Part shown: piece after piece, positions 39,298-46,632 of the stretch
Layout: every line of letters begins with the position of its first letter
Position numbering within the stretch: the first letter of the stretch is position 1
Origin: Rhodococcus rhodochrous
GTDB lineage: Bacteria; Actinomycetota; Actinomycetes; Mycobacteriales; Mycobacteriaceae
Length of the DNA: 64,000 nucleotides
Assembly: GCF_900187265.1 (NCBI RefSeq)
Contig: NZ_LT906450.1
Coordinates: 3,835,444 to 3,899,443 of the forward strand
Direction of reading: 5' to 3'
The notes under the pieces: generated by a model
Told to the model about the DNA's origin: nothing
What the model saw: the letters and a program-made list of their open reading frames with translations, nothing else
The model's database searches: none
Position numbers and translations under genes: made by a program

Positions 39298-39612
39298 TCA
39301 GGCAGGAACGATCATGTGCGAGTCGGCCAGGGTGCCCAGGGCGCGCACGTAGGGGCGCTCGGCACTCTCATCGATCCCGTGCGCTCGCAACGCTTCTCGC
39401 ACCGACCCGTGGTCGCCGAGGGATCGGACGACGTCGACGATGACGGTGTTCTTCAGGAACGACAACTTGCGGGTGCCGAAGTGGTAGAGCAACGCCCCGA
39501 ACGGCTCGGGGCGAAGCGCTACCTGCGGGTGGAGCCGCCAGCCGGCACCCGGATCGAACATCTCGGTGTCCATTGCTACGGGGGACACATCGGTGGCTCC
39601 GGGCGCGGTCAT
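39298..39612 (-). CDS. mftB: MftB, precursor-binding chaperone (RRE protein)
   Basis: 104 residues, a PqqD-like RiPP recognition element with WRLHPQVALRPEPFGALLYHFGTRKLSF in the N-terminal half. It binds the MftA leader and presents it to MftC. The ATG at 39612 follows the mftA stop by one base, and mftC starts 19 bp after its end. Confidence 0.95.
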   Translation of the reverse strand: MTAPGATDVSPVAMDTEMFDPGAGWRLHPQVALRPEPFGALLYHFGTRKLSFLKNTVIVDVVRSLGDHGSVREALRAHGIDESAERPYVRALGTLADSHMIVPA

Positions 39613-39613
39613 G

Positions 39614-39709
39614 TCAGTACACGCCGCACATGCCGTCGATGGAGACCTCTTCGACGAGGGACTCCTCGATCAGATCGGATTCGATCACGGCGTTGTCACG
39701 ATCGGACAT
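39614..39709 (-). CDS. mftA: MftA, mycofactocin precursor peptide
   Basis: A 31-residue peptide beginning MSDRDNAVIESDL and ending IDGMCGVY, the invariant MftA tail. The last two residues (Val-Tyr) become the cofactor. The acidic leader is recognised by MftB. GAGGAGG lies just upstream of the ATG. The gene is first in the minus-strand operon, facing mftR across a 120-bp divergent region. Confidence 0.97.
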   Translation of the reverse strand: MSDRDNAVIESDLIEESLVEEVSIDGMCGVY

Positions 39710-39749
39710 GTTTCCTCCTCGGTTTCTTCTCCTGGATCGGAGTCGGTCG

Positions 39750-39772
39750 TCACAGTGGGACTTGCGCTGTGA
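39750..39772. promoter_or_regulatory. Candidate MftR operator in the mftA-mftR divergent region
   Basis: TCACAG and CTGTGA form a perfect 6-bp inverted repeat with an 11-nt spacer. It is the clearest dyad in the 120-bp gap between mftA (start 39709) and mftR (start 39830). A related half-site (CACTGTAA) follows about 10 bp later. Its position suits a TetR-family repressor acting on both promoters; binding is inferred. Confidence 0.55.
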
Positions 39773-39829
39773 GCCGGTTCACCACTGTAATGGCATCGAG
39801 TGCAGAATGTCACCCCTCCGGGAGGAAGA

Positions 39830-40495
39830 ATGACGCGTAGCCGCGGGAAACCGTCCGCTCGGATAGGTCGCCGCCCGTCCACCTCGAAGGAGGAACTCGC
39901 CGCAATCGGCATCGAGCTGTTCATGGAGGCGGGCTTCGACGAGACGAGCATCGACGACATCGCCGAGGCGGCCGGCATCGCGCGACGCACCTTCTTCCGC
40001 TACTTCCCATCGAAGAACGAGGTGGCCTGGGGAAATTTCGACGAACACCTCGCCGGCATGCGCGCGAGTCTCGAAACGATCCCCGAGGACGTCCCGCTCT
40101 CGGCAGCGCTGACCACCGCCCTGCACGACTTCAACACCTTCCCCGACAGCGAGGCCGAACGACACCGCGCACGGATGGGACTCATCCTGCACACACCCGC
40201 GCTGCAGGGCTATTCGTCGGTGATGTACCAGGGCTGGAGACGTGTCGTCGCCGAGTTCGTCGCCCGTCGCACCGGGGCCGATCCCGACGACCACATCCCC
40301 CGCACCGTCGGTTACCTGCTGCTCGGTGTCGCGATCTCCGCCTACGAGGCGTGGCTCGACGACCCCGGATCGGACCTGCACGAATTCCTGGCCACCGGGA
40401 TGGGGACACTGACCGCCGGTCTCGACTACAGTGACCCGCACTCCCCTTCCACGCCTTCCCCTTCCACACCTCCGAAAAAGGTTGCGAAACAATGA
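39830..40495 (+). CDS. mftR: MftR, TetR-family regulator of the mycofactocin locus
   Basis: 221 residues. The TetR helix-turn-helix region is FDETSIDDIAEAAGIARRTFFRYFPSKNEV. MftR of mycobacteria represses the mft promoter and is released by long-chain acyl-CoA. The ATG at 39830 is preferred over 39800 because GGAGGA lies 4-5 nt upstream. The gene overlaps mftM by 4 bp (ATGA), and a Pro/Ser/Thr-rich tail of about 20 residues ends the protein. Confidence 0.92.
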   Translation: MTRSRGKPSARIGRRPSTSKEELAAIGIELFMEAGFDETSIDDIAEAAGIARRTFFRYFPSKNEVAWGNFDEHLAGMRASLETIPEDVPLSAALTTALHDFNTFPDSEAERHRARMGLILHTPALQGYSSVMYQGWRRVVAEFVARRTGADPDDHIPRTVGYLLLGVAISAYEAWLDDPGSDLHEFLATGMGTLTAGLDYSDPHSPSTPSPSTPPKKVAKQ

Positions 40496-41295
40496 CCCTG
40501 CTCGATTCGCTCGCTCCCTGCGGCCCGGGCCGGTGGACACACGACCACGTGACGGTCGAACGCGTATCCGCCGGGCCGCTGAACGTCCGGCGCGAGGACG
40601 ACCGACTCCACGTCACGCATTCCCTCACGGCCGAGCAGATCAGCGAGCGACTCGTCGCCGAGGTGACCGCCTCGATCCAGGATGCCGAGTTCGGCCAGGA
40701 CGAGTTCGAGCTGACGATGGTGGGACTCGTCCGCTCCACGGTGCCCGGCGCGCTCGACTCGTGGGTCACCTACTACCGCAACTCGCTCGGCGAACTGCTC
40801 GACGGTACAGCCGATTTCGCGCCCATCCACGATCGGGCCGCCGAACTCGTGCGTGGGAGCGTGCTCGACCTGGGGTCGTGTTTCGGCTTCCTGCCTCTGC
40901 GGCTCGCCGCCGCCGGCACCGCCGTCACCGCCACCGACATCCTGCCCGGCACGATGCGTCTGCTCGATGCGGTCGCACCGCGGCTCGGACTGCACGTCGA
41001 CACGCTCGTGTGCGACGCGGCGAACGTCCCGGTGCCCGACGGCAGCGCCGACACCGTCACCGCGATCCACCTGCTCGAGCACGTCGACGACGCCCTCGGT
41101 GCCACGATCCTCGCCGAGGCGCTGCGGATCGCCCGGGAGCGGGTGGTGGTCGCGGTGCCGTTCGAGGACGAGGCCACGGCCTGCCACGGACACGTGCGCA
41201 CCTTCGACCTGCCCGCGCTCGAGGAACTCGGGCGCAGCACCGGGCGCCCCTTCGAGGTGTTCGAACACCACGGCGGGTGGCTCGTCATCGGGTGA
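40492..41295 (+). CDS. mftM: MftM, mycofactocin oligosaccharide methyltransferase
   Basis: 267 residues. The class I SAM-binding motif is VLDLGSCFGFLPLRLA, followed by TATDILPGTM and AIHLLEHVDDAL. The methyltransferase encoded next to mftR is known to 2-O-methylate the second glucose of the mycofactocin side chain. Direct overlap with mftR suggests constitutive co-expression with the repressor rather than with mftABCD. Confidence 0.9.
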   Translation: MTLLDSLAPCGPGRWTHDHVTVERVSAGPLNVRREDDRLHVTHSLTAEQISERLVAEVTASIQDAEFGQDEFELTMVGLVRSTVPGALDSWVTYYRNSLGELLDGTADFAPIHDRAAELVRGSVLDLGSCFGFLPLRLAAAGTAVTATDILPGTMRLLDAVAPRLGLHVDTLVCDAANVPVPDGSADTVTAIHLLEHVDDALGATILAEALRIARERVVVAVPFEDEATACHGHVRTFDLPALEELGRSTGRPFEVFEHHGGWLVIG

Positions 41296-41377
41296 TCCAC
41301 CCGGGCCATCCGCCTGCCCGCCCATCCGTTTCCCGTCCGGCGACGAATACCCGGTGTGGACGGAAGGAGGTGGCGCG

Positions 41378-41824
41378 ATGGACCACATCGTCGAGAGCCA
41401 CTTCGGCTGGACGACCCGCCGCGTCGTCCTCCCCCGCCGCGCCGCGGACCGGGAGATGCCATCGTCGTCCGGAGTGGTGACGGACTGTCGGCCGCTCCCC
41501 GAACGACCGGACGTGCGACTGCTCGTCTACCACGACGACGCGGACGACTCCGACTACGACGCCGTGGCGATCGGAAAGACCGACGGCGCGAACGACATTC
41601 CGGTACTCACCACCGTCGAGGAGTGCCTGCTCGTCACCGCGGTCCGGCCCGGGACGGGTCCCGCGATCGTGCTCGCCGCGCCGCCGGGTGAGGACGAGGG
41701 CCGACGGGTCCGGGAGATCACCCGGCAGCTTCTTCGAGGCGGACCGCTACTGCGCCTGATCCTGTACACCGGCGCACTGTCGGTACTCGTGCCGCTGCAC
41801 TCGCCTGCTCCGACCGGACGCTGA
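41378..41824 (+). CDS. Hypothetical protein downstream of mftM
   Basis: 148 residues, acidic, with no signal peptide. The centre reads RLLVYHDDADDSDYDAVAIGKTDG and the C-terminal third is hydrophobic (LLRGGPLLRLILYTGALSVLVPL). The ribosome site GGAAGGAGG lies 7 nt before the ATG at 41378, so the gene is real. I do not recognise the family. Its last 78 bases overlap the 3' end of the convergent flavoprotein gene. It may be co-transcribed with mftR-mftM (82-bp gap). Confidence 0.75.
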   Translation: MDHIVESHFGWTTRRVVLPRRAADREMPSSSGVVTDCRPLPERPDVRLLVYHDDADDSDYDAVAIGKTDGANDIPVLTTVEECLLVTAVRPGTGPAIVLAAPPGEDEGRRVREITRQLLRGGPLLRLILYTGALSVLVPLHSPAPTGR

Positions 41825-42652
41825 CGCGGTGTGGACGTCGGGTCCGTATTCGCCCGGGCAGACGTGGTCGACCAGCACGTGCTCGCGGTCGTACTCGCCC
41901 CCACGCAACGGCCTGTACGGGATTCCGGGGTCCGACGACAAGCCGTCGAGACGATCGTGCAACCGACGCTCCTCGCGCAGGAAGGCCTCCTCGTCGAGTC
42001 GGTCGGCACTCGCGACGAGATGCGGTCGCAGTACCCGCATTCCGGTGTAGAAGCCCGTGCCGTGCAGGAGCGGCCACAGCACGTGATCGATCGACCCGCT
42101 GATTCCGCGCGGTCCGAGCGCTGCGGCCCGATCGCCCGCCGTGACGACGGCGAGCATGGTTCTGCCCGCCAGTCCCCCGTCGCCGTATTTGCGGACGCGC
42201 CCGTGCTCGTCGCGGACACCGAATGCGAAACCGTTGGTGAACACGCGGTCGAACCATCCCTTCAGGATCGCCGGCATGCCGTACCACCACAGAGGGAACG
42301 ACACCACGAGGTGGTCGGCGGCGCGCAGCGCGTCCTGTTCTCGGCGGATGTCGTCGGCGAGGAGTCCGGTGGCCGTGGCGTTCTTCTGTCGCTCCGACAA
42401 CGTCCTCCCCGGCGTCGCACCGAAGTCGGTGTCGGAGAGCACCGGATTCCAGTTCATCGCGTAGAGATCCGAGATCGCGACGTGCGTGCCCGACTCGCGT
42501 AGTCGTGCCGCCCCCGAGCGGACGAGGGCGTGCCCCAGTGAGGCGTCGTCCGGATGGGCGTGCACCCACAGAACCCTACCCTTCTCGACACTGCCCTTCT
42601 CGACACTGCCCTTCTCGGCACTGCCATTGTCTGCACTGTTCTTCTCGGCCAT
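41747..42652 (-). CDS. NAD(P)H dehydrogenase (quinone)-type flavodoxin-fold protein
   Basis: 301 residues. VLWVHAHPDDASLGHALVRSG near residue 25 and SFPLWWYGMPAILKGWFDRVFTNGFAF are the signatures of the MdaB/KefF/NQO group. These flavoproteins pass two electrons from NAD(P)H to quinones or nitro/azo compounds. The ATG at 42652 opens a low-complexity leader of pentapeptide repeats (GSxEK) encoded by a 15-bp tandem repeat; the GGAG ribosome site is only 2 nt from the ATG. The C-terminal 25 residues overlap the convergent gene and look unlike the family. It is divergent from the HxlR regulator, a common arrangement for redox-sensing control. Confidence 0.85.
   Translation of the reverse strand: MAEKNSADNGSAEKGSVEKGSVEKGRVLWVHAHPDDASLGHALVRSGAARLRESGTHVAISDLYAMNWNPVLSDTDFGATPGRTLSERQKNATATGLLADDIRREQDALRAADHLVVSFPLWWYGMPAILKGWFDRVFTNGFAFGVRDEHGRVRKYGDGGLAGRTMLAVVTAGDRAAALGPRGISGSIDHVLWPLLHGTGFYTGMRVLRPHLVASADRLDEEAFLREERRLHDRLDGLSSDPGIPYRPLRGGEYDREHVLVDHVCPGEYGPDVHTASASGRSRRVQRHEYRQCAGVQDQAQ
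42580..42646 (-). repeat. 15-bp tandem repeat inside the flavoprotein gene
   Basis: CCTTCTCGACACTGC occurs twice in tandem (42580-42609). A third copy has one change, and two degenerate copies follow. On the coding strand it adds in-frame pentapeptides (Gly-Ser-Val/Ala-Glu-Lys) at the N-terminus. Slippage would change the tail length without breaking the frame. Confidence 0.9.
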
Positions 42653-42750
42653 GTCTCCATAGTCTGGGGACGGGAACGGTATGGGAAGTACGCACTTTGC
42701 GATCACATACGGACCGAAAGGTAACCATCGGCGATGACCAGGGAATTCCG

Positions 42751-42790
42751 ATGACACAGGGGTTTCGATGACACAGGGGTTTCGATGACA
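42751..42790 (+). repeat. 17-bp direct repeats carrying ATG and ribosome site before the HxlR gene
   Basis: ATGACACAGGGGTTTCG occurs twice (42751, 42768) and is followed by a third ATGACAC at 42785, the real start. Each copy supplies an AGGGG ribosome site 5 nt before the next ATG. Because 17 is not a multiple of three, the earlier ATGs are out of frame with the regulator. Confidence 0.9.
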
Positions 42791-43129
42791 CGGAAGGCCG
42801 TGGAGACGGCGATGCAGGTGTGCCCGGTGGAGATCGCGGTGGCGGTTCTCGGGGGCGCGTGGAAGCTCACGATCGTCAAGAACCTGATCGACGGGCCCTG
42901 CCGGTTCGGCGAATTGGGCCGGCGGGTCGGTCCCGTCAGCGCGCGGGTGCTCACCCGGCAGCTCCGCGAACTGGAGGCCGACGGGATCGTGTCGCGCACG
43001 GTCTTCGCCGAGGTACCGCCGCGGGTGGAGTACGAACTGACCGAGCTCGGCCGGACCCTCGAGCCGGCCGTCGCGTGGCTCGACGACTGGGGTGCGGCCT
43101 ACAGCAGCAGGCTCACCGCGCAGAGCTGA
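42785..43129 (+). CDS. HxlR-family transcriptional regulator
   Basis: 114 residues. The HxlR winged-helix pattern is complete: CPVEIAVAVLGGAWKLTIVKNL, RFGELGRRV, ISxRVLTxQLRELE-like VSARVLTRQLRELEADGIVSR and YELTELGRTLEPA. Cys13 matches the redox-sensitive cysteine found in many members. It is divergently placed from the quinone-reductase-like gene (132-bp gap) and probably controls it in response to electrophiles or oxidants. Confidence 0.9.
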   Translation: MTRKAVETAMQVCPVEIAVAVLGGAWKLTIVKNLIDGPCRFGELGRRVGPVSARVLTRQLRELEADGIVSRTVFAEVPPRVEYELTELGRTLEPAVAWLDDWGAAYSSRLTAQS

Positions 43130-43150
43130 GTGCCGGAAGGGGCCGGGCGG

Positions 43151-43828
43151 TCAGATCAGCCCCTGCTTGCTGGCGGCATAGACCGCCTCGGCCCGGCGAC
43201 TCACTCCGAGCTTGCGCATGATGTTACTGACGTGGAACTTCACGGTGGTGGCCGAGATGAACAGCTGCTCACCGATCTTCACGTTGGACATGCCGGCGGC
43301 GAGAAGCTTCAGCACCTCGAGTTCGCGGCCGGTCAACTGTTCGGCGGATGTGCCCTGCCCGTTGAGTGAACGCACGACCGCCGCCGCGCTGCGCGAGTCG
43401 AAGGCGCTCTCGCCGCGGGAAACCGCCCGGATGGCGCGCACCAGCTCGGTGGTGTCGACGTCCTTGACGACGTAGCCGCGCGCGCCGGCGTGCACGGCCC
43501 GCACGACGAGCTGTTCGTCGAGGAAGGTGGTGAGCACGAGCAGACCGATGCCCGGATGCGCCGAGGACAACCGTCCGCACAATCCCAGTCCCTCGAAGTC
43601 CGATCCGGCCGAGAGCTTGAGATCGAGCAGCACGATGTCGGGGCGCATGCGGTCGACGAGCGCGAGAGCTTCCGCGTCCGTCGAGGCCTCCCCCACAACT
43701 TCGAGATCCGGTTCGCGGTCGAGGATCGAGCGGAGTCCCTGGCGGAGGATCGCGTGGTCGTCGACGAGCGCGATGCGCACCGTGCCGGGCCGCGCCCGTG
43801 GGGTCGCCTGCGGCGGTGTGACGGTCAT
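43151..43828 (-). CDS. NarL/LuxR-family response regulator (MnoR-like)
   Basis: 225 residues. The receiver domain has IALVDDHAILRQGL and the phospho-acceptor Asp69 in VLLDLKL. The C-terminal LuxR helix-turn-helix is LTGRELEVLKLLAAGMSNVKIGEQLFISATTVKFHVSNIMRKLGV. The ATG overlaps the stop of the kinase gene by 4 bp. In Mycobacterium smegmatis a similar pair (MnoS/MnoR), near an Fe-ADH gene and the NDMA-dependent dehydrogenase gene, controls diol use. The same role is inferred here. Confidence 0.9.
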   Translation of the reverse strand: MTVTPPQATPRARPGTVRIALVDDHAILRQGLRSILDREPDLEVVGEASTDAEALALVDRMRPDIVLLDLKLSAGSDFEGLGLCGRLSSAHPGIGLLVLTTFLDEQLVVRAVHAGARGYVVKDVDTTELVRAIRAVSRGESAFDSRSAAAVVRSLNGQGTSAEQLTGRELEVLKLLAAGMSNVKIGEQLFISATTVKFHVSNIMRKLGVSRRAEAVYAASKQGLI

Positions 43829-45198
43829 GACGGTTCTCCCACCTGTTGAGCTACAGCATTGTCCTGCAACGGGATCCGGGCAGCGATCCGCACACCGCCA
43901 AGCCGGGAACGACGCACCTCGAGCGTGCCGCCGAGTTCGCGGGCACGAGCCTGCATGTTCGCGAGACCGCGACGGCTCCCGTCGAGATCGTTGGCGGCGA
44001 GTCGCAGCATCACCCGCAGACGGGCGGGGTCGCCGTCACCGTCGTCGGCAACCGACAGCAGGACCGCGTCGCGTCCGTAACTGAGCCGCAACACCACACG
44101 ACTCGCGTTGGCGTGCACGGCCGCGTTGAACAGCGCCTCGCCGGCGATTCTGAGCAGGGCGTGCTCGGCCTCGCCGCTCAGCTCGACCGGTGTGCCGCCC
44201 GTCCTCGTCCTGACCTCGAGTTCGCCCGGCATGTGGGCCACGCTGAGCTGTTCGAGCATCTCCGGCAACGACATCCGTTCGGAATCGGACGGCCGGTTCA
44301 GCGCATAGATCGCCGACCGCAACTGCTCGACGGCACCGCGGGTGAGTTCCTTGGCGAGGTCGAGTCGTTCGCCGCGTTCGGCGTCGGGGATGTCGCTGCG
44401 GCACACCTCGATCTGCATGCCCGCCGAGAGCGCGGCCTGGGTGACGCTGTCGTGGAGTTCGCGTGCGATGCGGTGGCGTTCCTCGTCGAGCGCCTGGTTC
44501 CGGTGGGCGACGCCCAGTTGTCGCTGCGTGACGGCGAGTTTCTTCAGGGTCGCTTCGAGTTCCTCGTTGCGTGCCTGCAGGTCGGCAGCGGCGCGGTTCG
44601 CTTCGCGGTAGGCCTGTTCGGCGCGTTCGAGCAGGAGTTGTCCGCGCTGGTAGAGCGCGGAGTTCTGCAGCGCGACCGCGGTCTGGCTGGCCAGGATCGA
44701 CAGGACGGCGCGGTCGGTGGTGTCGAGGACGCGGTGGTCCGGCGTCCACGCGGCGATGGCACCGGCGACTCCCCCGTCGAGGACGATGGGCACGAACGCG
44801 TGGTGGTTCTCGACCAGCTCGCGACGTTCGACGGCACCGGTGCGCACGGCGTCGAGCAGTGCCACGACCTCGTCGGGCAGGGGCGGACCCTCGACGTTGT
44901 CGACGAGGAAGGGGGTGGCGTCGGGGCCGAGCACGAGCCTGCGCGGCCCGGCATCCGGCAGGACACCGTCGGCGAGGGCGAAGGCAACCCACGTCGCGCT
45001 CAGGTGCGCACGGGCGGCTTCGGCGACGGCGCAGATGAGCGTCTCCGGCCCCTCGACCGTGCGGACCAATGCCCGGGAGATCAGTTCGAGTGCGTGGACG
45101 ACGCGTTCGAGTCGTTCGGCGGCGCCGCGGTACTGCGGATAGAAGGTCGACTTCCCGGAGCGGAGTCCGGTCAGTGCCGACAGGTCGGGAGCACTCAC
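43825..45198 (-). CDS. GAF-domain sensor histidine kinase (MnoS/ErcS-like)
   Basis: 457 residues from GTG 45198. A GAF-type sensor occupies about residues 30-190. A coiled coil (QAYREANRAAADLQARNEELEA) leads to the HisKA_3 box DEERHRIARELHDSVTQAAL with the phosphorylated His, and a HATPase ends the protein (VADDGDGD, GSRRGLANMQARARELGG). There is no membrane segment, so it senses a cytosolic signal. The GTG overlaps the stop of the Fe-ADH gene by 4 bp. An ATG 66 bp upstream is an alternative start that would overlap the dehydrogenase gene by 70 bp. Confidence 0.9.
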   Translation of the reverse strand: MSAPDLSALTGLRSGKSTFYPQYRGAAERLERVVHALELISRALVRTVEGPETLICAVAEAARAHLSATWVAFALADGVLPDAGPRRLVLGPDATPFLVDNVEGPPLPDEVVALLDAVRTGAVERRELVENHHAFVPIVLDGGVAGAIAAWTPDHRVLDTTDRAVLSILASQTAVALQNSALYQRGQLLLERAEQAYREANRAAADLQARNEELEATLKKLAVTQRQLGVAHRNQALDEERHRIARELHDSVTQAALSAGMQIEVCRSDIPDAERGERLDLAKELTRGAVEQLRSAIYALNRPSDSERMSLPEMLEQLSVAHMPGELEVRTRTGGTPVELSGEAEHALLRIAGEALFNAAVHANASRVVLRLSYGRDAVLLSVADDGDGDPARLRVMLRLAANDLDGSRRGLANMQARARELGGTLEVRRSRLGGVRIAARIPLQDNAVAQQVGEPS

Positions 45199-46427
45199 AG
45201 CGCCGTCCGGAACAACTCGATCATCTGGTCGCGGGTCGCGGTGCGCGGATTCGTCGACATGCACGCGTCGCGCAGTGCTCCCTCGGCGAGTCGCGGCAGG
45301 TCTTCCTCCCGCACACCGAGTTGGCGCAGTCCGCGCGGCACGCCCACCTGGCGGGCGAGGGCGTCGATGCGCGACGCGACGGCCTCGACGGCCTCGGGCG
45401 CGGCACCGCGCGCCTCCTCCAGACCGAGGGTCGCGGCGATCTGGACGAACGGCTCGGGATCGTCTGCACCGTTGAACCGGATGACGTGCGGCAGCAGCAC
45501 CCCGTTGATGACCCCGTGCGGCAGGTCGAGCAGACCGCCGACCTGATGGCTCATCGCGTGGGCGGCACCGAGGATCGCGTTGGTGAACGCGAGTCCGGCC
45601 TCGAGACTGGCCTGGGCCATGGTGGCGCGAGCGGGCATGTAGGTCGGGTCGTCGATCGTGCGCACGAGCGTGCCGGTGACCATGCCGACCGCCCGCAGTG
45701 CGTGATGGTCGGTGAGGGGGTTGTGGGCGCGGGAGACGAACGCCTCGATGCCGTGGGTGAGTGCGTCGAGTCCGGTGGCGGCGTTGAGGTCGTCGGGCAT
45801 GGTGGTGAGCAGTCGCGGATCGATCACCGTGAGGTCGGGGACGAGCGACCGGCCGATGATGGTGATCTTGCTACCGCGCGCGGTGTCGGTGACCACGCAG
45901 AACTGGGAGACGTCGGCTCCCGTCCCGGACGTCGACGGCACCATGACCATCGGCGGGATGGGCAACGGCGCTCGGTCGACGCCCTCGTAGTCGAGGATGT
46001 TGCCGCCGTTGGCGGCGAGGATCGCGACACCCTTCGCAGCGTCGATCACCGAGCCACCGCCCAGCGCGACGAGGACGTCGCAGCCCTGCGACCGGTACAG
46101 CTCGTGGCCGGCCGCGACCTCGTGGTCCTTGGGGTTGGGGGTGAGACCGGCCCACACGGTGGCGTCGACCCCCTGGTCACGCAGGTGCTGCAGGAGTTCG
46201 TCGACCCAGCCGGCCTCGATCAGCCCCGGGTCGGTGACGAGCATGGGGCGGACACCGCCGAGCCGGACCGCGGCGTGGGCCGCTTCGACGAGCGAGCCCT
46301 CCCCGAAGACGATCTCGGGGGCGTGGAACTTGACCAGGGTCGGCCCCGAAGCGGGGTGGTCGTCCCGAGGGGTCGCGGAAGCACGGGGATGGGTCGTGTT
46401 CTGGTGTCCCGGCATGACGACGGCCAC
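45195..46427 (-). CDS. Iron-containing alcohol dehydrogenase (ErcA/DhaT-like), first gene of a kinase operon
   Basis: 410 residues of group III Fe-ADHs. The NAD-binding GGGSVIDAAKG, PSTSGTGADVSQF, and metal ligands in ATGLDALTHGIEAF and AAHAMSHQVGGLLDLPHG are all present. The GTG at 46427 has AGGAG upstream. It overlaps the sensor kinase gene by 4 bp, which then overlaps the regulator gene. Pseudomonas ErcA, also an Fe-ADH beside a kinase, acts in regulating ethanol oxidation. The mycobacterial homologue beside MnoS is annotated as 1,3-propanediol dehydrogenase. It may therefore be a signalling enzyme, a diol dehydrogenase, or both. Confidence 0.9.
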   Translation of the reverse strand: MAVVMPGHQNTTHPRASATPRDDHPASGPTLVKFHAPEIVFGEGSLVEAAHAAVRLGGVRPMLVTDPGLIEAGWVDELLQHLRDQGVDATVWAGLTPNPKDHEVAAGHELYRSQGCDVLVALGGGSVIDAAKGVAILAANGGNILDYEGVDRAPLPIPPMVMVPSTSGTGADVSQFCVVTDTARGSKITIIGRSLVPDLTVIDPRLLTTMPDDLNAATGLDALTHGIEAFVSRAHNPLTDHHALRAVGMVTGTLVRTIDDPTYMPARATMAQASLEAGLAFTNAILGAAHAMSHQVGGLLDLPHGVINGVLLPHVIRFNGADDPEPFVQIAATLGLEEARGAAPEAVEAVASRIDALARQVGVPRGLRQLGVREEDLPRLAEGALRDACMSTNPRTATRDQMIELFRTAL

Positions 46428-46578
46428 TGTTCACTCCTGACGATCCGCACGATCCGCGCACCTGTGTGATCCAGCTTACGGTGCACGGGTTGTCGGGCGG
46501 AGCGGGCACGGGACGCACCGGACCGATGGTGAGGTCGGCACCTATCCGACAGGGTAGGTCACGGGCGTCGATCCGCGC

Positions 46579-46631
46579 TCGACAGATATATCGACAGCCT
46601 GCGCCGATCCGTCGACAGTCCTGCGCCGATC
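46579..46631. promoter_or_regulatory. Repeated TCGACAG elements upstream of the Fe-ADH operon
   Basis: TCGACAG occurs at 46579, 46591 and 46612. The last two are part of a near-perfect 19-20-bp direct repeat (TCGACAG then CCTGCGCCGATC, one base inserted in the second). They lie 150-205 bp upstream of the operon start, between it and the stop of the gamma-glutamyltransferase gene. They could be activator sites, for example for the regulator at 43151-43828. Confidence 0.45.
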
Positions 46632-46632
46632 G

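Noticed and set aside
37899-39443. Plus-strand open frame of 514 codons over mftC and mftD
   Set aside because: Antisense shadow. The minus strand has the radical SAM, SPASM and FMN-enzyme motifs.
41747-42757. Longer start at 42757 for the flavoprotein
   Set aside because: The extra 35 residues do not resemble the family, and the region holds the divergent promoter. ATG 42652 is the better start.
42751-42790. CRISPR-like repeat
   Set aside because: Only two or three direct 17-bp copies without spacers and no cas genes. It is a simple tandem repeat.
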